Source: WRKB01 sp031551145 (GTDB taxonomy: Bacteria; Desulfobacterota; Desulfovibrionia; Desulfovibrionales; Desulfovibrionaceae). From it: a stretch of 38,730 bases of DNA. Within the stretch, counting starts at the first letter, position 1, and the number at the start of each line of letters is the position of its first letter. The stretch covers positions 1-38,730 of the forward strand of contig JAVBNZ010000030.1 in the NCBI GenBank assembly GCA_031551145.1, written 5' to 3'. Under the pieces are notes generated by a model. That model had not been told where the DNA came from and did not search any database. It was given only the letters and a program-made list of their open reading frames with translations. Positions 16,090 through 25,002 of the stretch are shown here, piece after piece. The position numbers were made by a program, and so were the translations under genes.

Positions 16090-16875
16090 TTAACTCCGCT
16101 TGAGCTGCACGGCGATGCCGAGCATGGAGTCGGAGGTTTGAATGGCCTTGGAGTTCACTTCGTAGGCGCGCTGGCCCACGATCATGTTCACCATTTCGTC
16201 CACCACCTCGACGTTGGACATTTCCAGAAAGCCCTGGGCCAGAGTGCCGAAGTTGGTGTCTCCGGGCACGCCTTCCTGTTCCGCCCCGGAAGCCTGGGTT
16301 GTGGAATAGAGATTGTTGCCGCGCGCTTCGAGACCGGCCGGATTGATGAAGTTGTAGAGCGGAATTTCGGCGGCCGCGATTTCCTGGCCCTGGTTGTCGA
16401 GGGCCGCGATGTGCCCCCTGGCCGAGATGGAGATGCTTTTCGTCTCCGGCGGCACGGTGAACTCGGGCTGGAGGATGTAACCGTTGGCCGTGACCACGGT
16501 GCCGTCCTGGGTGAGTTTGAAGGCCCCGGCCCTGGTGTAGAACAGTTCGCCGTTCACATCGACCTGGAAGAAGCCGTCGCCCTGGATGGCCACGTCGAGC
16601 GGGTTGCTGGTGTTCTGGAAATCGCCCTGGCCGAAAAACTTGTGCACGGCCGTGGGGCGCACGCCCAAACCCACCTGAATGCCCACGGGCAGGCGTCTGT
16701 CGCCCTCGGTGATGGAGCCGGCGATCTTCATGTTCTGGTACATGAGATCCTCAAACTCGGCCCGCCCCTTTTTAAAGCCCGTGGTGTTGACGTTGGCGAG
16801 GTTGTGGGAAATGACGTCGACATTGAGCTGCTGGGCTATCATGCCCGAAGCCGCTGTCCAGAGTGACCGCATCAT
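16090..16875 (-). CDS. flgG: Flagellar distal rod protein FlgG
   Basis: 261 residues, the family's standard length. It starts with MRSLWTAASGMIAQQLNVD and the rod motif SHNLANVNTTGFKK. It ends with NVEVVDEMVNMIVGQRAYEV and NSKAIQTSDSML, the paired helices of rod and hook proteins. FlgG builds the distal rod that crosses the periplasm. GGGAG precedes the start codon. It lies 82 bp downstream of flgF. Confidence 0.97.
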   Translation of the reverse strand: MMRSLWTAASGMIAQQLNVDVISHNLANVNTTGFKKGRAEFEDLMYQNMKIAGSITEGDRRLPVGIQVGLGVRPTAVHKFFGQGDFQNTSNPLDVAIQGDGFFQVDVNGELFYTRAGAFKLTQDGTVVTANGYILQPEFTVPPETKSISISARGHIAALDNQGQEIAAAEIPLYNFINPAGLEARGNNLYSTTQASGAEQEGVPGDTNFGTLAQGFLEMSNVEVVDEMVNMIVGQRAYEVNSKAIQTSDSMLGIAVQLKRS

Positions 16876-16957
16876 AATGGATTGCTCCCGCTGTTACGCG
16901 ACAGGCGCCGCTGTTGCGCCCGCCGCCTTGGCTGTTTTTTTGTTGTATCGCGGCGCG

Positions 16958-17746
16958 CTAACTGCGTCTGGCGACCTTGCTGAGCGCTTCCCTGTCAAGG
17001 GAATCCGAGCTCTGCATGACCTTCTGATACGCTTCAAAAAGCCGCTGCACCTCGATCATGTTCACCATCTCGGAAACCACCTCCACATTGGCCTTTTCCA
17101 TATAGCCCTGCGCCACTCTGGCTTCGTTGGGCTCTATGGGACGCTCTTGGGCGCTGGAATCCTTGCGCAGCCGGTACATGTTCTGCCCCTGCTTCTCCAG
17201 GGCCTTCAAATCGGTAACCGTGACCAGCGAGAACGCGCCGACCAGGGCGTCGTCCGCGAACACCTGCCCGTCTTCGGAAATATGCACATGGCGCGTGCCC
17301 GGCGGAATCACGATGTTGCCGGCCGCGCCCTGCACGGGATAGCCGCGCGGCGTGACCACCGTGCCATCGGCCGAGAGCAGAAAGCCCCCCTGCCGGCTCA
17401 AGAAATCGCCTTCCGGCGTCGAGAATTTGAAAAAGGCGTCCCCGGCCAGGGCCACGTCGAGCGGGTTGCCGGTAAAATAGAGCGACCCCTGGGAAAAATC
17501 GGTATAGGACACGGCCATGCGCGGCCGGGCCACGTTTTTCGGTTCCGGGAACAGGGGTTTGGAGCGGCAGGTCATGAGCGGCTCGCGGATCTCGTCGTGC
17601 GCGTAATAGGACATGGTGTCCTTGAACGCCACGGTATCCCGCTTGTAGCCGTGCGTATTCACGTTCGCCAGATTATTGGCGATGCTGTTCATGCGGTGTT
17701 CGGTGGTCAGGGCTCCGAAAAGTCCTGAAAATACTCCGTCTTGCAT
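16958..17746 (-). CDS. flgF: Flagellar proximal rod protein FlgF
   Basis: 262 residues. The N-terminal rod motif is EHRMNSIANNLANVNTHGYK and the C-terminus carries NVEVVSEMVNMIEVQRLFEA, as in FlgF/FlgG. It is the first gene of the rod-ring operon, with GAGGAGG ahead of the ATG and a sigma-54-like promoter about 50 bp upstream. It differs from its neighbour FlgG in the central region (DTMSYYAHDEIREPLMTCRS), consistent with the proximal rod subunit. Confidence 0.93.
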   Translation of the reverse strand: MQDGVFSGLFGALTTEHRMNSIANNLANVNTHGYKRDTVAFKDTMSYYAHDEIREPLMTCRSKPLFPEPKNVARPRMAVSYTDFSQGSLYFTGNPLDVALAGDAFFKFSTPEGDFLSRQGGFLLSADGTVVTPRGYPVQGAAGNIVIPPGTRHVHISEDGQVFADDALVGAFSLVTVTDLKALEKQGQNMYRLRKDSSAQERPIEPNEARVAQGYMEKANVEVVSEMVNMIEVQRLFEAYQKVMQSSDSLDREALSKVARRS

Positions 17747-17797
17747 AATTCCTCCTCAGCGGCGGCCTCAAGCCGTGGACCGCGCTGCCGGGAACCA

Positions 17798-17813
17798 TGC
17801 AAAGAGCGGGCCG
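17798..17813 (-). promoter_or_regulatory. Sigma-54 (-24/-12) promoter candidate for the flgF operon
   Basis: The minus strand reads CGGCCCGCTCTTTGCA, with GG and GC spaced exactly 10 bp and TTGCA at the -12 element. Predicted start is about 40 bp ahead of the flgF ATG. The site lies on one arm of a GAGCGGGCC/GGCCCGCTC palindrome (17804-17824), so that dyad may instead be a weak terminator for the upstream gene. Confidence 0.55.
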
Positions 17814-17833
17814 GCGGCCCGCTCCCCTTATTT

Positions 17834-17984
17834 AGAGCTTGCCCGTAAATAAGTGGAGCGTGAGCCGAGGACGAGGAAAAGCCCTTTTTTGCGGAGGGAG
17901 TGTACTCTTATCGTACTTGACCGGAGCAAAAAAGGGCTTTGACGAAGTAATCGGCCACGAAACGCTTGTTTATGGACAAGCTCT
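17834..17984. repeat. Long hairpin element, copy C (three-copy family)
   Basis: Arms are AGAGCTTG (17834-17841) and CAAGCTCT (17977-17984), then TAAATAAG/CTTGTTTA (one G-U), CGT/ACG, CCGA/TCGG and AAGCCCTTTTTTGC/GCAAAAAAGGGCTT. The centre shares 25 identical bases with copy A (17893-17917 here). The right end touches the stop codon of the minus-strand 81-residue gene. The main stem is longer and different from that of A and B but stays fully paired. Confidence 0.8.
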
Positions 17985-18229
17985 TATTCGCCGCCGAGGA
18001 GCAAGGCAAGCAACGGCGTCAAATTCCAGAGCAGAATGCCGAGCTTGTAGATGCCCATGCCGCTGTAGTGCAGCGCGTTGAACAGCTCGCGCGACATGGC
18101 GAACCAGCGCGTGTGCAGCGCGTACAGCCGATCCCGCGCCAGGATGAAGACCAGAAACCAGACGCAGAGTATGAGGTAGTTGATCGCGAGGCTCCAGAGC
18201 AGATAACTCTTCACGGGCAAAGCCTGCAT
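17984..18229 (-). CDS. Small membrane protein, DUF6868-like
   Basis: 81 residues with two predicted membrane helices (about 8-30 and 60-78) separated by a basic/aromatic stretch (RDRLYALHTRWFAMSRELFN). A strong ribosome site (AAGGAGG) lies 7 bp ahead of ATG 18229. The sequence resembles the DUF6868 family of small bacterial membrane proteins, whose function is not known to me. The stop codon overlaps hairpin element C. The gene is transcribed away from the M20 peptidase. Confidence 0.75.
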   Translation of the reverse strand: MQALPVKSYLLWSLAINYLILCVWFLVFILARDRLYALHTRWFAMSRELFNALHYSGMGIYKLGILLWNLTPLLALLLGGE

Positions 18230-18334
18230 GGCGTTCCTCCTTCATGCCCCGACAAACGGGAAGATGTACATAATATCCTCTATTTCAGCGCGGCTGTCCA
18301 CAGGAAGCGCGCCGACGCCGGCGCGCCGGCGGGC

Positions 18335-18363
18335 TTGCGCGCCGGCGACGCGGGGGCTATTCT
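18335..18363 (+). promoter_or_regulatory. Candidate sigma-70 promoter for the M20 peptidase
   Basis: TTGCGC (18335-18340), a 17-bp spacer and TATTCT (18358-18363) lie 39 bp ahead of the start codon. The -35 match is moderate, and the region is very GC-rich with overlapping palindromes. Confidence 0.35.
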
Positions 18364-18402
18364 GAAAAATACTCTGCGACACCTCAACGCGAGGACTCGA
18401 TC

Positions 18403-20001
18403 ATGAAGGCGAATATCGCAAAATGGGTACCGGGCGTGCTGCTGTGCCTGTGCGTGTTCATGACGGCCCGGGAAGGACGGACTTCGGAAATGCAGATATC
18501 GGAACAGAAAACCGCAACCCTCATCAACGAAATGTGGCAGGCCGCCCCCGGCCGCGAAAGCACGATCATCCGCAGCCTGCGCGACATTATCGCCGTGCCC
18601 AACCTTTCTCCGGCCTTTGTCCGGGGCGACGCATGGCTGCCGGAAACCGAAACGATGGTCGCCCTGCTTGTTTCCTCGGTCGAAGCGCTGAAAAAGGAAT
18701 GGGCGGGCCGCTGCAGGACGGACGACATCACGTTGCGCGTCTACGGCGGCAAGGATGCTCCTGTGGGGGGCAAGCTCCTCACTCCCGTCCTGCTGGTCGA
18801 AGTTCCCGCCTTTGCCGGCGCGGGCGCGGCTCCGGCCCGCAAAGACTCCGTGCTGCTCTACGGGCACATGGACAAACAGCCGCCCGGCACGGGCTGGCAG
18901 CCCGATCTCCCGCCCTACAACGCCGTGATCAAAGATGAAAAAATGTACGGGCGCGGCGGCGCGGACGACGGCTGGGCGCTCTTCGGCGCCTTGAGTCCGC
19001 TTTTCGCCCTGCGCGCCCAAAATATCCCGCATGCGCGTTGCGTCATCCTGATCGAAAGCGCGGAGGAATCAAGCAGCAGGGATCTGCCGTATTACATGGA
19101 CACACTGCGCGCCGAACTGGGCGATCTTTCCCTGATCGTCTGCCTGGATTCCGGCGCGGGCGACTATAAACGGCTGTGGCTCACCAGTTCGCTGAGGGGT
19201 CTGCTCAACGGCGTGCTGCGCGTGGACGTGCTTGAGGAAGGCATGCACTCCGGCGACGCCTCCGGCGTCGTGCCCGAACCCTTCCGCATCCTGCGCATGC
19301 TGCTTTCCCGCCTTGAGGACGAAAATACAGGCGTGCTGCGCCTGCCCGAACTCTCCATTCCCCTCTCGCCGAGCCAGAACCGGCAGGCCGAAGAAGTCGC
19401 CGCCGTCAGCGGAAAAAGGCTCTACTCCCGCTTTCCTTTTGTGGATAACGCCACGCGCCCGATGGATTCCAATCTTGCCCAGCTTGTGCTCAACCGCAGC
19501 CTGCGCCCCACGCTTACCGTTACAGGCATGGAGGGTCTCCCCCTCCCCGCTCAGGCAGGCAACGTGCTGCAACCGTCTGTTCAGGCAAAGCTTTCCCTGC
19601 GCCTGCCGCCCGGCGTAAGCACAGAAAAGGCCGCGGCCGCCGTAAAAACCCTTTTGGAAAGCGACCCGCCGTACAATGCCCGCGTCAGCTTCAACTTTAT
19701 AGGCGGCATGAGCGGCTGGGCCGCGCCCGAAAGCGCTCCCTGGCTGAAACGGGCAGTGGATAACGCCTCCCGCGCCTATTTCGGCGAAAAAGTCCTCTTT
19801 CTGGGAGAAGGTGGTTCCATCGGCTTCATGAATATCTTGAGCGAAAAATACCCCAAGGCCCAATTTGTCGTCACCGGTGTGCTCGGCCCGGGCGCCAACG
19901 CCCACGGCCCCAACGAGGCGCTCGATCTGCCCACGGCCCGGCGCATCGCCATGTGCGTCGCTCATATCCTCGCCGCGCACCGGGCCGCCGACATGTGGTA
20001 A
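18403..20001 (+). CDS. Exported M20-family zinc peptidase (dipeptidase/carnosinase-like)
   Basis: 532 residues. An N-terminal hydrophobic segment (about 8-22) looks like a signal peptide or anchor. The di-zinc M20 ligands can be followed in order: His155 in YGHMDKQP, Asp in GRGGADDGW, Glu-Glu in IESAEESSS, Asp in CLDSG, and the late His in ANAHGPNE. The length and the lid domain between the halves fit M20 dipeptidases that take short peptides. It stands alone between a divergent gene and a strong terminator. An exported location would suit scavenging of peptides for carbon or amino acids (inference). Confidence 0.87.
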   Translation: MKANIAKWVPGVLLCLCVFMTAREGRTSEMQISEQKTATLINEMWQAAPGRESTIIRSLRDIIAVPNLSPAFVRGDAWLPETETMVALLVSSVEALKKEWAGRCRTDDITLRVYGGKDAPVGGKLLTPVLLVEVPAFAGAGAAPARKDSVLLYGHMDKQPPGTGWQPDLPPYNAVIKDEKMYGRGGADDGWALFGALSPLFALRAQNIPHARCVILIESAEESSSRDLPYYMDTLRAELGDLSLIVCLDSGAGDYKRLWLTSSLRGLLNGVLRVDVLEEGMHSGDASGVVPEPFRILRMLLSRLEDENTGVLRLPELSIPLSPSQNRQAEEVAAVSGKRLYSRFPFVDNATRPMDSNLAQLVLNRSLRPTLTVTGMEGLPLPAQAGNVLQPSVQAKLSLRLPPGVSTEKAAAAVKTLLESDPPYNARVSFNFIGGMSGWAAPESAPWLKRAVDNASRAYFGEKVLFLGEGGSIGFMNILSEKYPKAQFVVTGVLGPGANAHGPNEALDLPTARRIAMCVAHILAAHRAADMW

Positions 20002-20019
20002 ATGGTGTAAGGAAAAATT

Positions 20020-20065
20020 TTACGGGGAAGGAAGCAAAAAATGCCTCTTCCCCGTAATTTTTTTT
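20020..20065. terminator. Rho-independent terminator after the M20 peptidase
   Basis: TTACGGGGAAG (20020-20030) pairs with CTTCCCCGTAA (20047-20057), followed by eight T. A run of A precedes the left arm, so it can also serve fdhE on the minus strand. Confidence 0.85.
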
Positions 20066-20100
20066 GGCGCGGACAGGTTGCGCGCCGGCAAGCGGACGGC

Positions 20101-20949
20101 TTATTGCCGCGGCTCTGACGCGGCCGGGCTGAAGCCTTTTTCCTGCACAAGCAGATCCAGCGGCATCAGGCAGAGCGCGAGCAGTTCCAGCGGAATCTCT
20201 TCCGCGGCCGCGCGCAGATCGGGCACCGGCAGATAGCGCAGGCAGGTTGCGCAGCCTTCAACGCGGGCCTGCGGGTCGCCTTCAAAAAAGAACAGTTCCA
20301 GCTTTTCCGGGCGTTCTTCCCCGCAAACCGGGCAGCTCGTGCGCGAAAAACGCCATTCGTGCCCGCACAGGGAGCACTGAAGAAAACGCCGGCCCTCCTT
20401 GTCCTTCAGACAGGCGGCGTGCGGCATGCTGCCGCAGATCGGGCACCAGCCCTTGTCCCAGGAAAGAAGATGCGCGGCGGCGGCCTTGGCCACACGCAGG
20501 GCGGCGGCCCGGGCGAGCTGCGTGCCGAACAGCGCGGCCGCGTCTTTGTCCAATCCGCGCGTTTTGGCCCAATACGGCATTCTGTGCGCCTTGCCCGTCA
20601 ACGGAAGCGCAATAAGCTTTCGGCAATCCCCGCGTTCTTTTTTCAGAAATTTTCCCAGCTCCGCCAATTCTTTTCTGCGTTGCGGCACGGCCTTGGCAAG
20701 CTGTTTCACCGCGCCGGGCGCGGCGTCGAGAAAGGCTTCGTCCAGATAGACGCCGAGGGTCGCGGTTTCCGGCCGCAACCAGGCCTTGCCCTGAAGAAAG
20801 CTGTTGCTCTCAAGCGGCGGCAGGACGGGGGGCGGCAGGGATCCCGCAAGCGAGCGCTGCGCTTCGAGCAGAGGCGTAAAAGTTTTGAGCAGTTCCGCGC
20901 AGTGGGGATATTTTTCGGCCAGGAACTCGGCGGCGTGGGAAAGCTGCAC
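20101..20949 (-). CDS. fdhE: Formate dehydrogenase accessory protein FdhE (copy 1)
   Basis: 282 residues, close to the family's usual 300. The C-terminal half carries four CxxC pairs that bind metal: CPIC, CSLC, CPVC and CATC. The segment WDKGWCPICGSMP is characteristic. FdhE is a cytoplasmic protein needed for assembly of respiratory formate dehydrogenases before Tat export. It is third in the fdhA-fdhB-fdhE operon, 61 bp after fdhB, with an intercistronic hairpin in that gap. A second divergent family member is at 29179. Confidence 0.9.
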   Translation of the reverse strand: MQLSHAAEFLAEKYPHCAELLKTFTPLLEAQRSLAGSLPPPVLPPLESNSFLQGKAWLRPETATLGVYLDEAFLDAAPGAVKQLAKAVPQRRKELAELGKFLKKERGDCRKLIALPLTGKAHRMPYWAKTRGLDKDAAALFGTQLARAAALRVAKAAAAHLLSWDKGWCPICGSMPHAACLKDKEGRRFLQCSLCGHEWRFSRTSCPVCGEERPEKLELFFFEGDPQARVEGCATCLRYLPVPDLRAAAEEIPLELLALCLMPLDLLVQEKGFSPAASEPRQ

Positions 20950-20976
20950 GCGGAACCTCCGTGGTGCGTTTTTGCG

Positions 20977-20997
20977 GGGGGAGGCAACGCCTCCCCC
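20977..20997. other. Intercistronic hairpin between fdhB and fdhE
   Basis: GGGGGAGGC (20977-20985) and GCCTCCCCC (20989-20997) form a 9-bp stem with a 3-nt loop. No T run follows on the minus strand. It probably protects the fdhAB part of the message or lowers fdhE expression. Confidence 0.5.
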
Positions 20998-21010
20998 TTC
21001 GATTCAGGAA

Positions 21011-21664
21011 TTATTCCTCAGCGAACTTGTGGTACTTTTTCGGATCGTCCGTGACGATATAAATCACGCGCACCGTATCCGAGTTGATGGCCTTGGCCTT
21101 GGGGTAGCTCTTTTTCAGTTCCGCGACGCGCTGTTTGACCGCGTCGAGAATCGCGGCCCGCTCGCCGAACTGTATGGCGCCCGTCGGGCAGGAGAGCACG
21201 CAGGCGGGTTTCAGGCCGTTCCGCACGCGATCGAGGCACATGGTGCACTTGACCGCGGCCTTGGTTTGCGGGTTGCGGCGGGGCACGTCGTACGGGCAGG
21301 AGTCTTTGGCCATATCAAAGTCAAAGTCCTTGCCGCTTGTCGCCGGGGTGTAAATGACCGCCCCGGTGGGTTCGTCGATGACGATTTCGTTGTTGTTGCT
21401 CGCTATCTGGCAGGGAGGCTGCACGCAGTGCCGGCACATGTCGGAAAAGAAGTACCAGTACGGCTTGCGGCTTTTTTCATCCACGCCTTCCGCAAAACGC
21501 ACAACTTTATAGGTTTCGGGCGAAAAGTCCGGAGGGTTCTGATACGTTCCGGTCTGTTTCGTTTCTGTGCCCGGCAGTTGGTTCCACTGCTTGCAGGCGA
21601 CCTGACAACCCCGGCAGGCGGTACAGCGCGAGGTATCCACAAGGATCGATTTGCCTTCGCTCAT
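21011..21664 (-). CDS. fdhB: Formate dehydrogenase beta subunit, 4x[4Fe-4S] ferredoxin protein (copy 1)
   Basis: 217 residues. Four cysteine groups coordinate iron-sulfur clusters: CTACRGCQVACK near residue 14, CRHCVQPPC, CPYDVPR with its partner CTMC, and CVLSCPTG. The fold is that of DMSO-reductase-family electron-transfer subunits. It takes electrons from FdhA and passes them to periplasmic c-type cytochromes. It has no signal peptide and presumably crosses the membrane bound to the Tat-targeted FdhA. It starts 10 bp after the fdhA stop. No membrane subunit or cytochrome gene follows, so the enzyme is probably a soluble periplasmic dimer. Confidence 0.93.
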   Translation of the reverse strand: MSEGKSILVDTSRCTACRGCQVACKQWNQLPGTETKQTGTYQNPPDFSPETYKVVRFAEGVDEKSRKPYWYFFSDMCRHCVQPPCQIASNNNEIVIDEPTGAVIYTPATSGKDFDFDMAKDSCPYDVPRRNPQTKAAVKCTMCLDRVRNGLKPACVLSCPTGAIQFGERAAILDAVKQRVAELKKSYPKAKAINSDTVRVIYIVTDDPKKYHKFAEE

Positions 21665-21674
21665 GGCTTACCCC

Positions 21675-24600
21675 CTAGGCCTTTGCGATGTTGACCATAA
21701 AGGCCTTGTATTCCGGCGTGCCGGCGTTCCCGTCCCCCACAAAGGGGGTGAGCAGGTTGGCCGTATCGCCGCAGTTCTTGGGGAACAGCCAGCCGTAGTT
21801 GTAGGTCATGCCGATCTGGTGCACGGTTTTGCCGTCGATCTTGAACGGCCTGAAGCGCGGGGTCACCATGGCCACCGCCTCCACCTTGCCGCGCGCGGAT
21901 TCGATGCGGATTTTCTCGCCGTTCTTGATGCCCTTTGCCTCGGCCAGCTCGGTGGAAAGCTCCACGTAGGCCTGGGGCATGGCTTCGGTCAGCCAGCTCT
22001 GCCAGCGGGTGATCGCGCCGGTGCACCAGTGCTCGGTGGCCGAATAGGTCGTCATGACGATCGGGAACTTGGGATCCGCGTTGGCCACGGCGTCCTTGTC
22101 GCTTTTGAAGACCGTGATGATCGGGCTGTTGTGCTGTTTGGACATGAGGTTCTGCTTGAGCGGACTTTCCAGCGGCTCATAGTGCTCGGGCAGCGGCCCG
22201 TCGCCCAGACCGGGGCCGTAGAGGGAGCTGACGCCGTCCGGCTTCATGATGAAGGGCAGCTTGCCGCCTTCCATGCCCATGGGCGGCCAGGGGCCGTCGG
22301 GCACGTCGCCCACCCATTTGCCGTCCTTCCACTGCAGCAGGGCGCGGGCCGGGTTGTAGGGATTGCCCTTCTGATCCACCGAGGCCCGGTTGTACACGAT
22401 GCGGCGGTTGACCGGCCAGGCGAACGACCAGTTCGGATACAGGCCGAGGCCGGTCGGGTCTTCCTTGCCCCGGCGATCCATGAGGTTTTTGCCCTCAAGG
22501 TTGAAGCTGCCGCAGCAGAGCCAGTTGCCGGAGGAAGTGGAGCCGTCGGCCTGCAGCAGGCCGAAGCCCGGCACGGTCTGGCCCTTTTTGTAGGCCACGC
22601 CGTTGATGGTGACGTCTTTTTCAAACTCGCCGTTGACGCGGCGGGCCACCTTGCCGGCGTCGAACTCGCCCTTGCCGTCGCCGTAGTCGTAGCGCAGGTT
22701 GACGATGGGTTCGGGGAAGGCGCCGCCCTGCTCCTTATAGAGCTTTTGCAGGCGTTCCATCAGGCGGAACATGATCGCGCCGGTGGAAAGGCAGTCGCCC
22801 GGCGCGTTCGTCGCCTTGTGCAGCCACTGCATCCAGCGGCCGGAGTTGGCCTGGCTGCCTTCTTTTTCGATGTTGGCGGAAGCCGGCAGCAGGAAGCATT
22901 CGGTTTTCACGTTCTTGGGGTCAAGGCCGGGGCCTTTCCAGAACGAGGCGGATTCGTTGTCGAAAATGTTGACATGCACCATCCAGTCCAGTTTGGTCAT
23001 GGCGGCGCGCACTTTATTACTGTTGGGCAGGCTGCCGCAGGGGTTCTGGCCTATGCAGAAATAGCCCTTGATCTTGCCGGCGTACATGGCGTCGATCATG
23101 TGCAGCACGTCGCAGTTCTGCCCGTCGTCCACCTTGGGCAGCCAGGCGTAGCCCTGATCGTTGGCGTCGTTCGCCGCGTCGCCCCACCAGCTTTTCAGCA
23201 GGCTGCGCACGTATTTCGGCGTATTGCTCCACCAGTTGACGGACATGGGATCGTTCGTCGTGGGCGTGGCCGCCTTGACGTAGGCGTCCAACGTGGTTCT
23301 GCCCGAACGGGGCACCGGCAGATAGCCCGGCAGGTAGTGATAGAGGATGGCGTGGTCGGTCGAGCCCTGCACGTTGGGCTCGCCGCGCAGGGCGTTGACC
23401 CCGCCGCCGCAGATGCCGATGTTGCCGAGCAGAAGCTGCATGACGCAGAGCGAGCGGATCTTCTGCACGCCGATGGTGCTCTGGGTCTGCCCCAGAGCGT
23501 ACATGACCGTGCCCGCGCGATCCTTCGTGCCCGTGGAGGCGTAGAGATCGTAGACCGCGATCAGGTCTTCCCTGCTCGTGCCGGTGATGGCCGAAACTTT
23601 GTCCAGGGTGTAGCGGCTGTAGTGCTGTTTGAGCACGTTGAGCACGCAGCGGGGGTGTTTCAGCGTCATGTCGCGCTTGGGCAGGCCCTTTTCGTCCTTT
23701 TCCAGGGCCCAGCTCGCCTTGTCGTACGCGCGCTTTTTCGGATCGTAGCCGGAGAAGAGCCCGTCCTTGAAGCTGTACTTCTCGTTCACGATGAACGAGG
23801 CGTTGGTGTAATTGAGAACGTAATCCTCAAAATATTTTTTCTTTTCAATGATATAATAGATCATACCGCCGACGAAGGCGATGTCCGTGCCCGAGCGCAG
23901 AGGCACGTAGAGATCGGCGTGGGCCGAGGTGCGCGTAAATCGCGGGTCGACATGGATGAGCTTGCCGCCCTTTTCTTTGGACTTCATCACCCATTTGAAG
24001 GAAATGGGATGGTTTTCGGCAGCGTTGCTGCCCTGAATGAGAATTACATCACTGTGCTGAATGTCAATCCCGTGATTCGTCATGCAACCGCGTCCGAACG
24101 ACTCTGCCAGAGCCGGTACAGTGGGGCCGTGTCAGACCCGGGCCTGGTGATCTATGTAGGTAAGACCCACCGCCCTTGCCCATTGCGCCGTGGCCCAGCA
24201 TTCCTCGCTCAGCACGTTGGAGCTGCCCATAAGCGACATGCTCTCGAGCCGGTTGACGGTTTCGCCTTTGGCGTTGGTTTTGATGAAGGATGTGTCGCGT
24301 TCTTTCTTGATCAGCTCGGCGATGCGGTTGATCGCGAAATTCCAGTCCTTGGCTTCCCATTTGTCGCTGCCCGGCGCGCGGTACAGCACCTTGGTCAGGC
24401 GGTGCTCGTTGGCGGCCGAAACCTGGAAGAGCCCGGCTCCCTTGGCGCAGAGCGAGCCTTCGTTGATGGGATGCTCGGGGTCGCCCTCGATGTTGATGAT
24501 TTTGCCGCTCGCGGCGTCGGTGCTGCAGATAAGCCCGCAGCCGACGGAGCAGTAACAGCATATAGTGGTGGATTGTTTGGCGCTTTTCAGGGCGTCTATG

Positions 24601-24713
24601 CGCTTCATGTCAAGCGCATAGGCCTGCACCGGTCCAAGGCCGAGCCCCAGGCCGGAAAGCGCCAGTCCCGCCCCGAGGCAGCAGGACATCTTGAGGAAGG
24701 CGCGTCGTTTCAT
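21675..24713 (-). CDS. fdhA: Selenocysteine formate dehydrogenase catalytic subunit FdhA (copy 1)
   Basis: 1012 residues when the in-frame TGA at 24134-24132 is read as selenocysteine (residue 194, in the context QARV-U-HGPTV). Start is ATG 24713, with AGGAGG upstream. Order: a twin-arginine signal (MKRRAFLKM), a [4Fe-4S] motif (CCYCSVGCGL), then the Mo/W-bis-MGD domains (GSNAAENHPISFKW and CGGGVNALRGEPNVQGSTDH) and a C-terminal cofactor-binding domain. The enzyme oxidises formate to CO2 in the periplasm (or can run in reverse). A SECIS-like hairpin follows the UGA. A conventional caller would split this into two genes. Confidence 0.95.
24092..24134 (-). promoter_or_regulatory. Sec codon and bacterial SECIS hairpin of fdhA copy 1
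   Basis: UGA (24134-24132) is followed 17 nt later by a stem GGCUCU/AGAGUC (24114-24109 with 24105-24100) whose apical loop is GGC. A lower helix GU-CC/GG-AC extends it. An apical loop with G residues 16-37 nt after the UGA is what SelB needs. Confidence 0.8.
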
Positions 24714-24887
24714 AAAGCCTCCTGGATGCAAAGAAAATATAATGGGATACGCGACGGTTGCGTCGCATATATGTCAATGGAAGCATAATTAACCCGGCGC
24801 GTCAAGAGGGGCAAAAGAATTTGAGCGTTCAGTCAACACTGATGGCAAAGCCCGCAAGGCGTGTTTCGGCATGAAACGGGGAGGCGG

Positions 24888-24927
24888 ACGAAAAAAACCC
24901 CGGAACGCGCGGGGCGTTCCGGGGTTT
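24888..24927 (-). terminator. Rho-independent terminator of the second formate dehydrogenase operon
   Basis: On the minus strand a 14-bp stem (AAACCCCGGAACGC and its complement, 24895-24927) is followed by a T run (A run at 24891-24897 on the plus strand). It lies 75 bp past the fdhB copy 2 stop. Confidence 0.85.
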
Positions 24928-25002
24928 GTGTTGTGAATCCGGCCGGGGCGTTCGGCTTTCGGCTTGAAAGGCGGATCGCCGAACCCCGACCGGGAGAGGA
25001 GG

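Noticed and set aside
5709..17984. The three hairpin elements as simple MITEs or intrinsic terminators
   Set aside because: The terminal arms share no sequence between copies, unlike a MITE family, and none ends in a T run on either strand.
24132..24134. In-frame TGA splitting fdhA copy 1 (and likewise at 28170-28172)
   Set aside because: Not a pseudogene: both paralogs have the TGA at the same position in a conserved context, followed by an identical SECIS-like hairpin, so it is selenocysteine.
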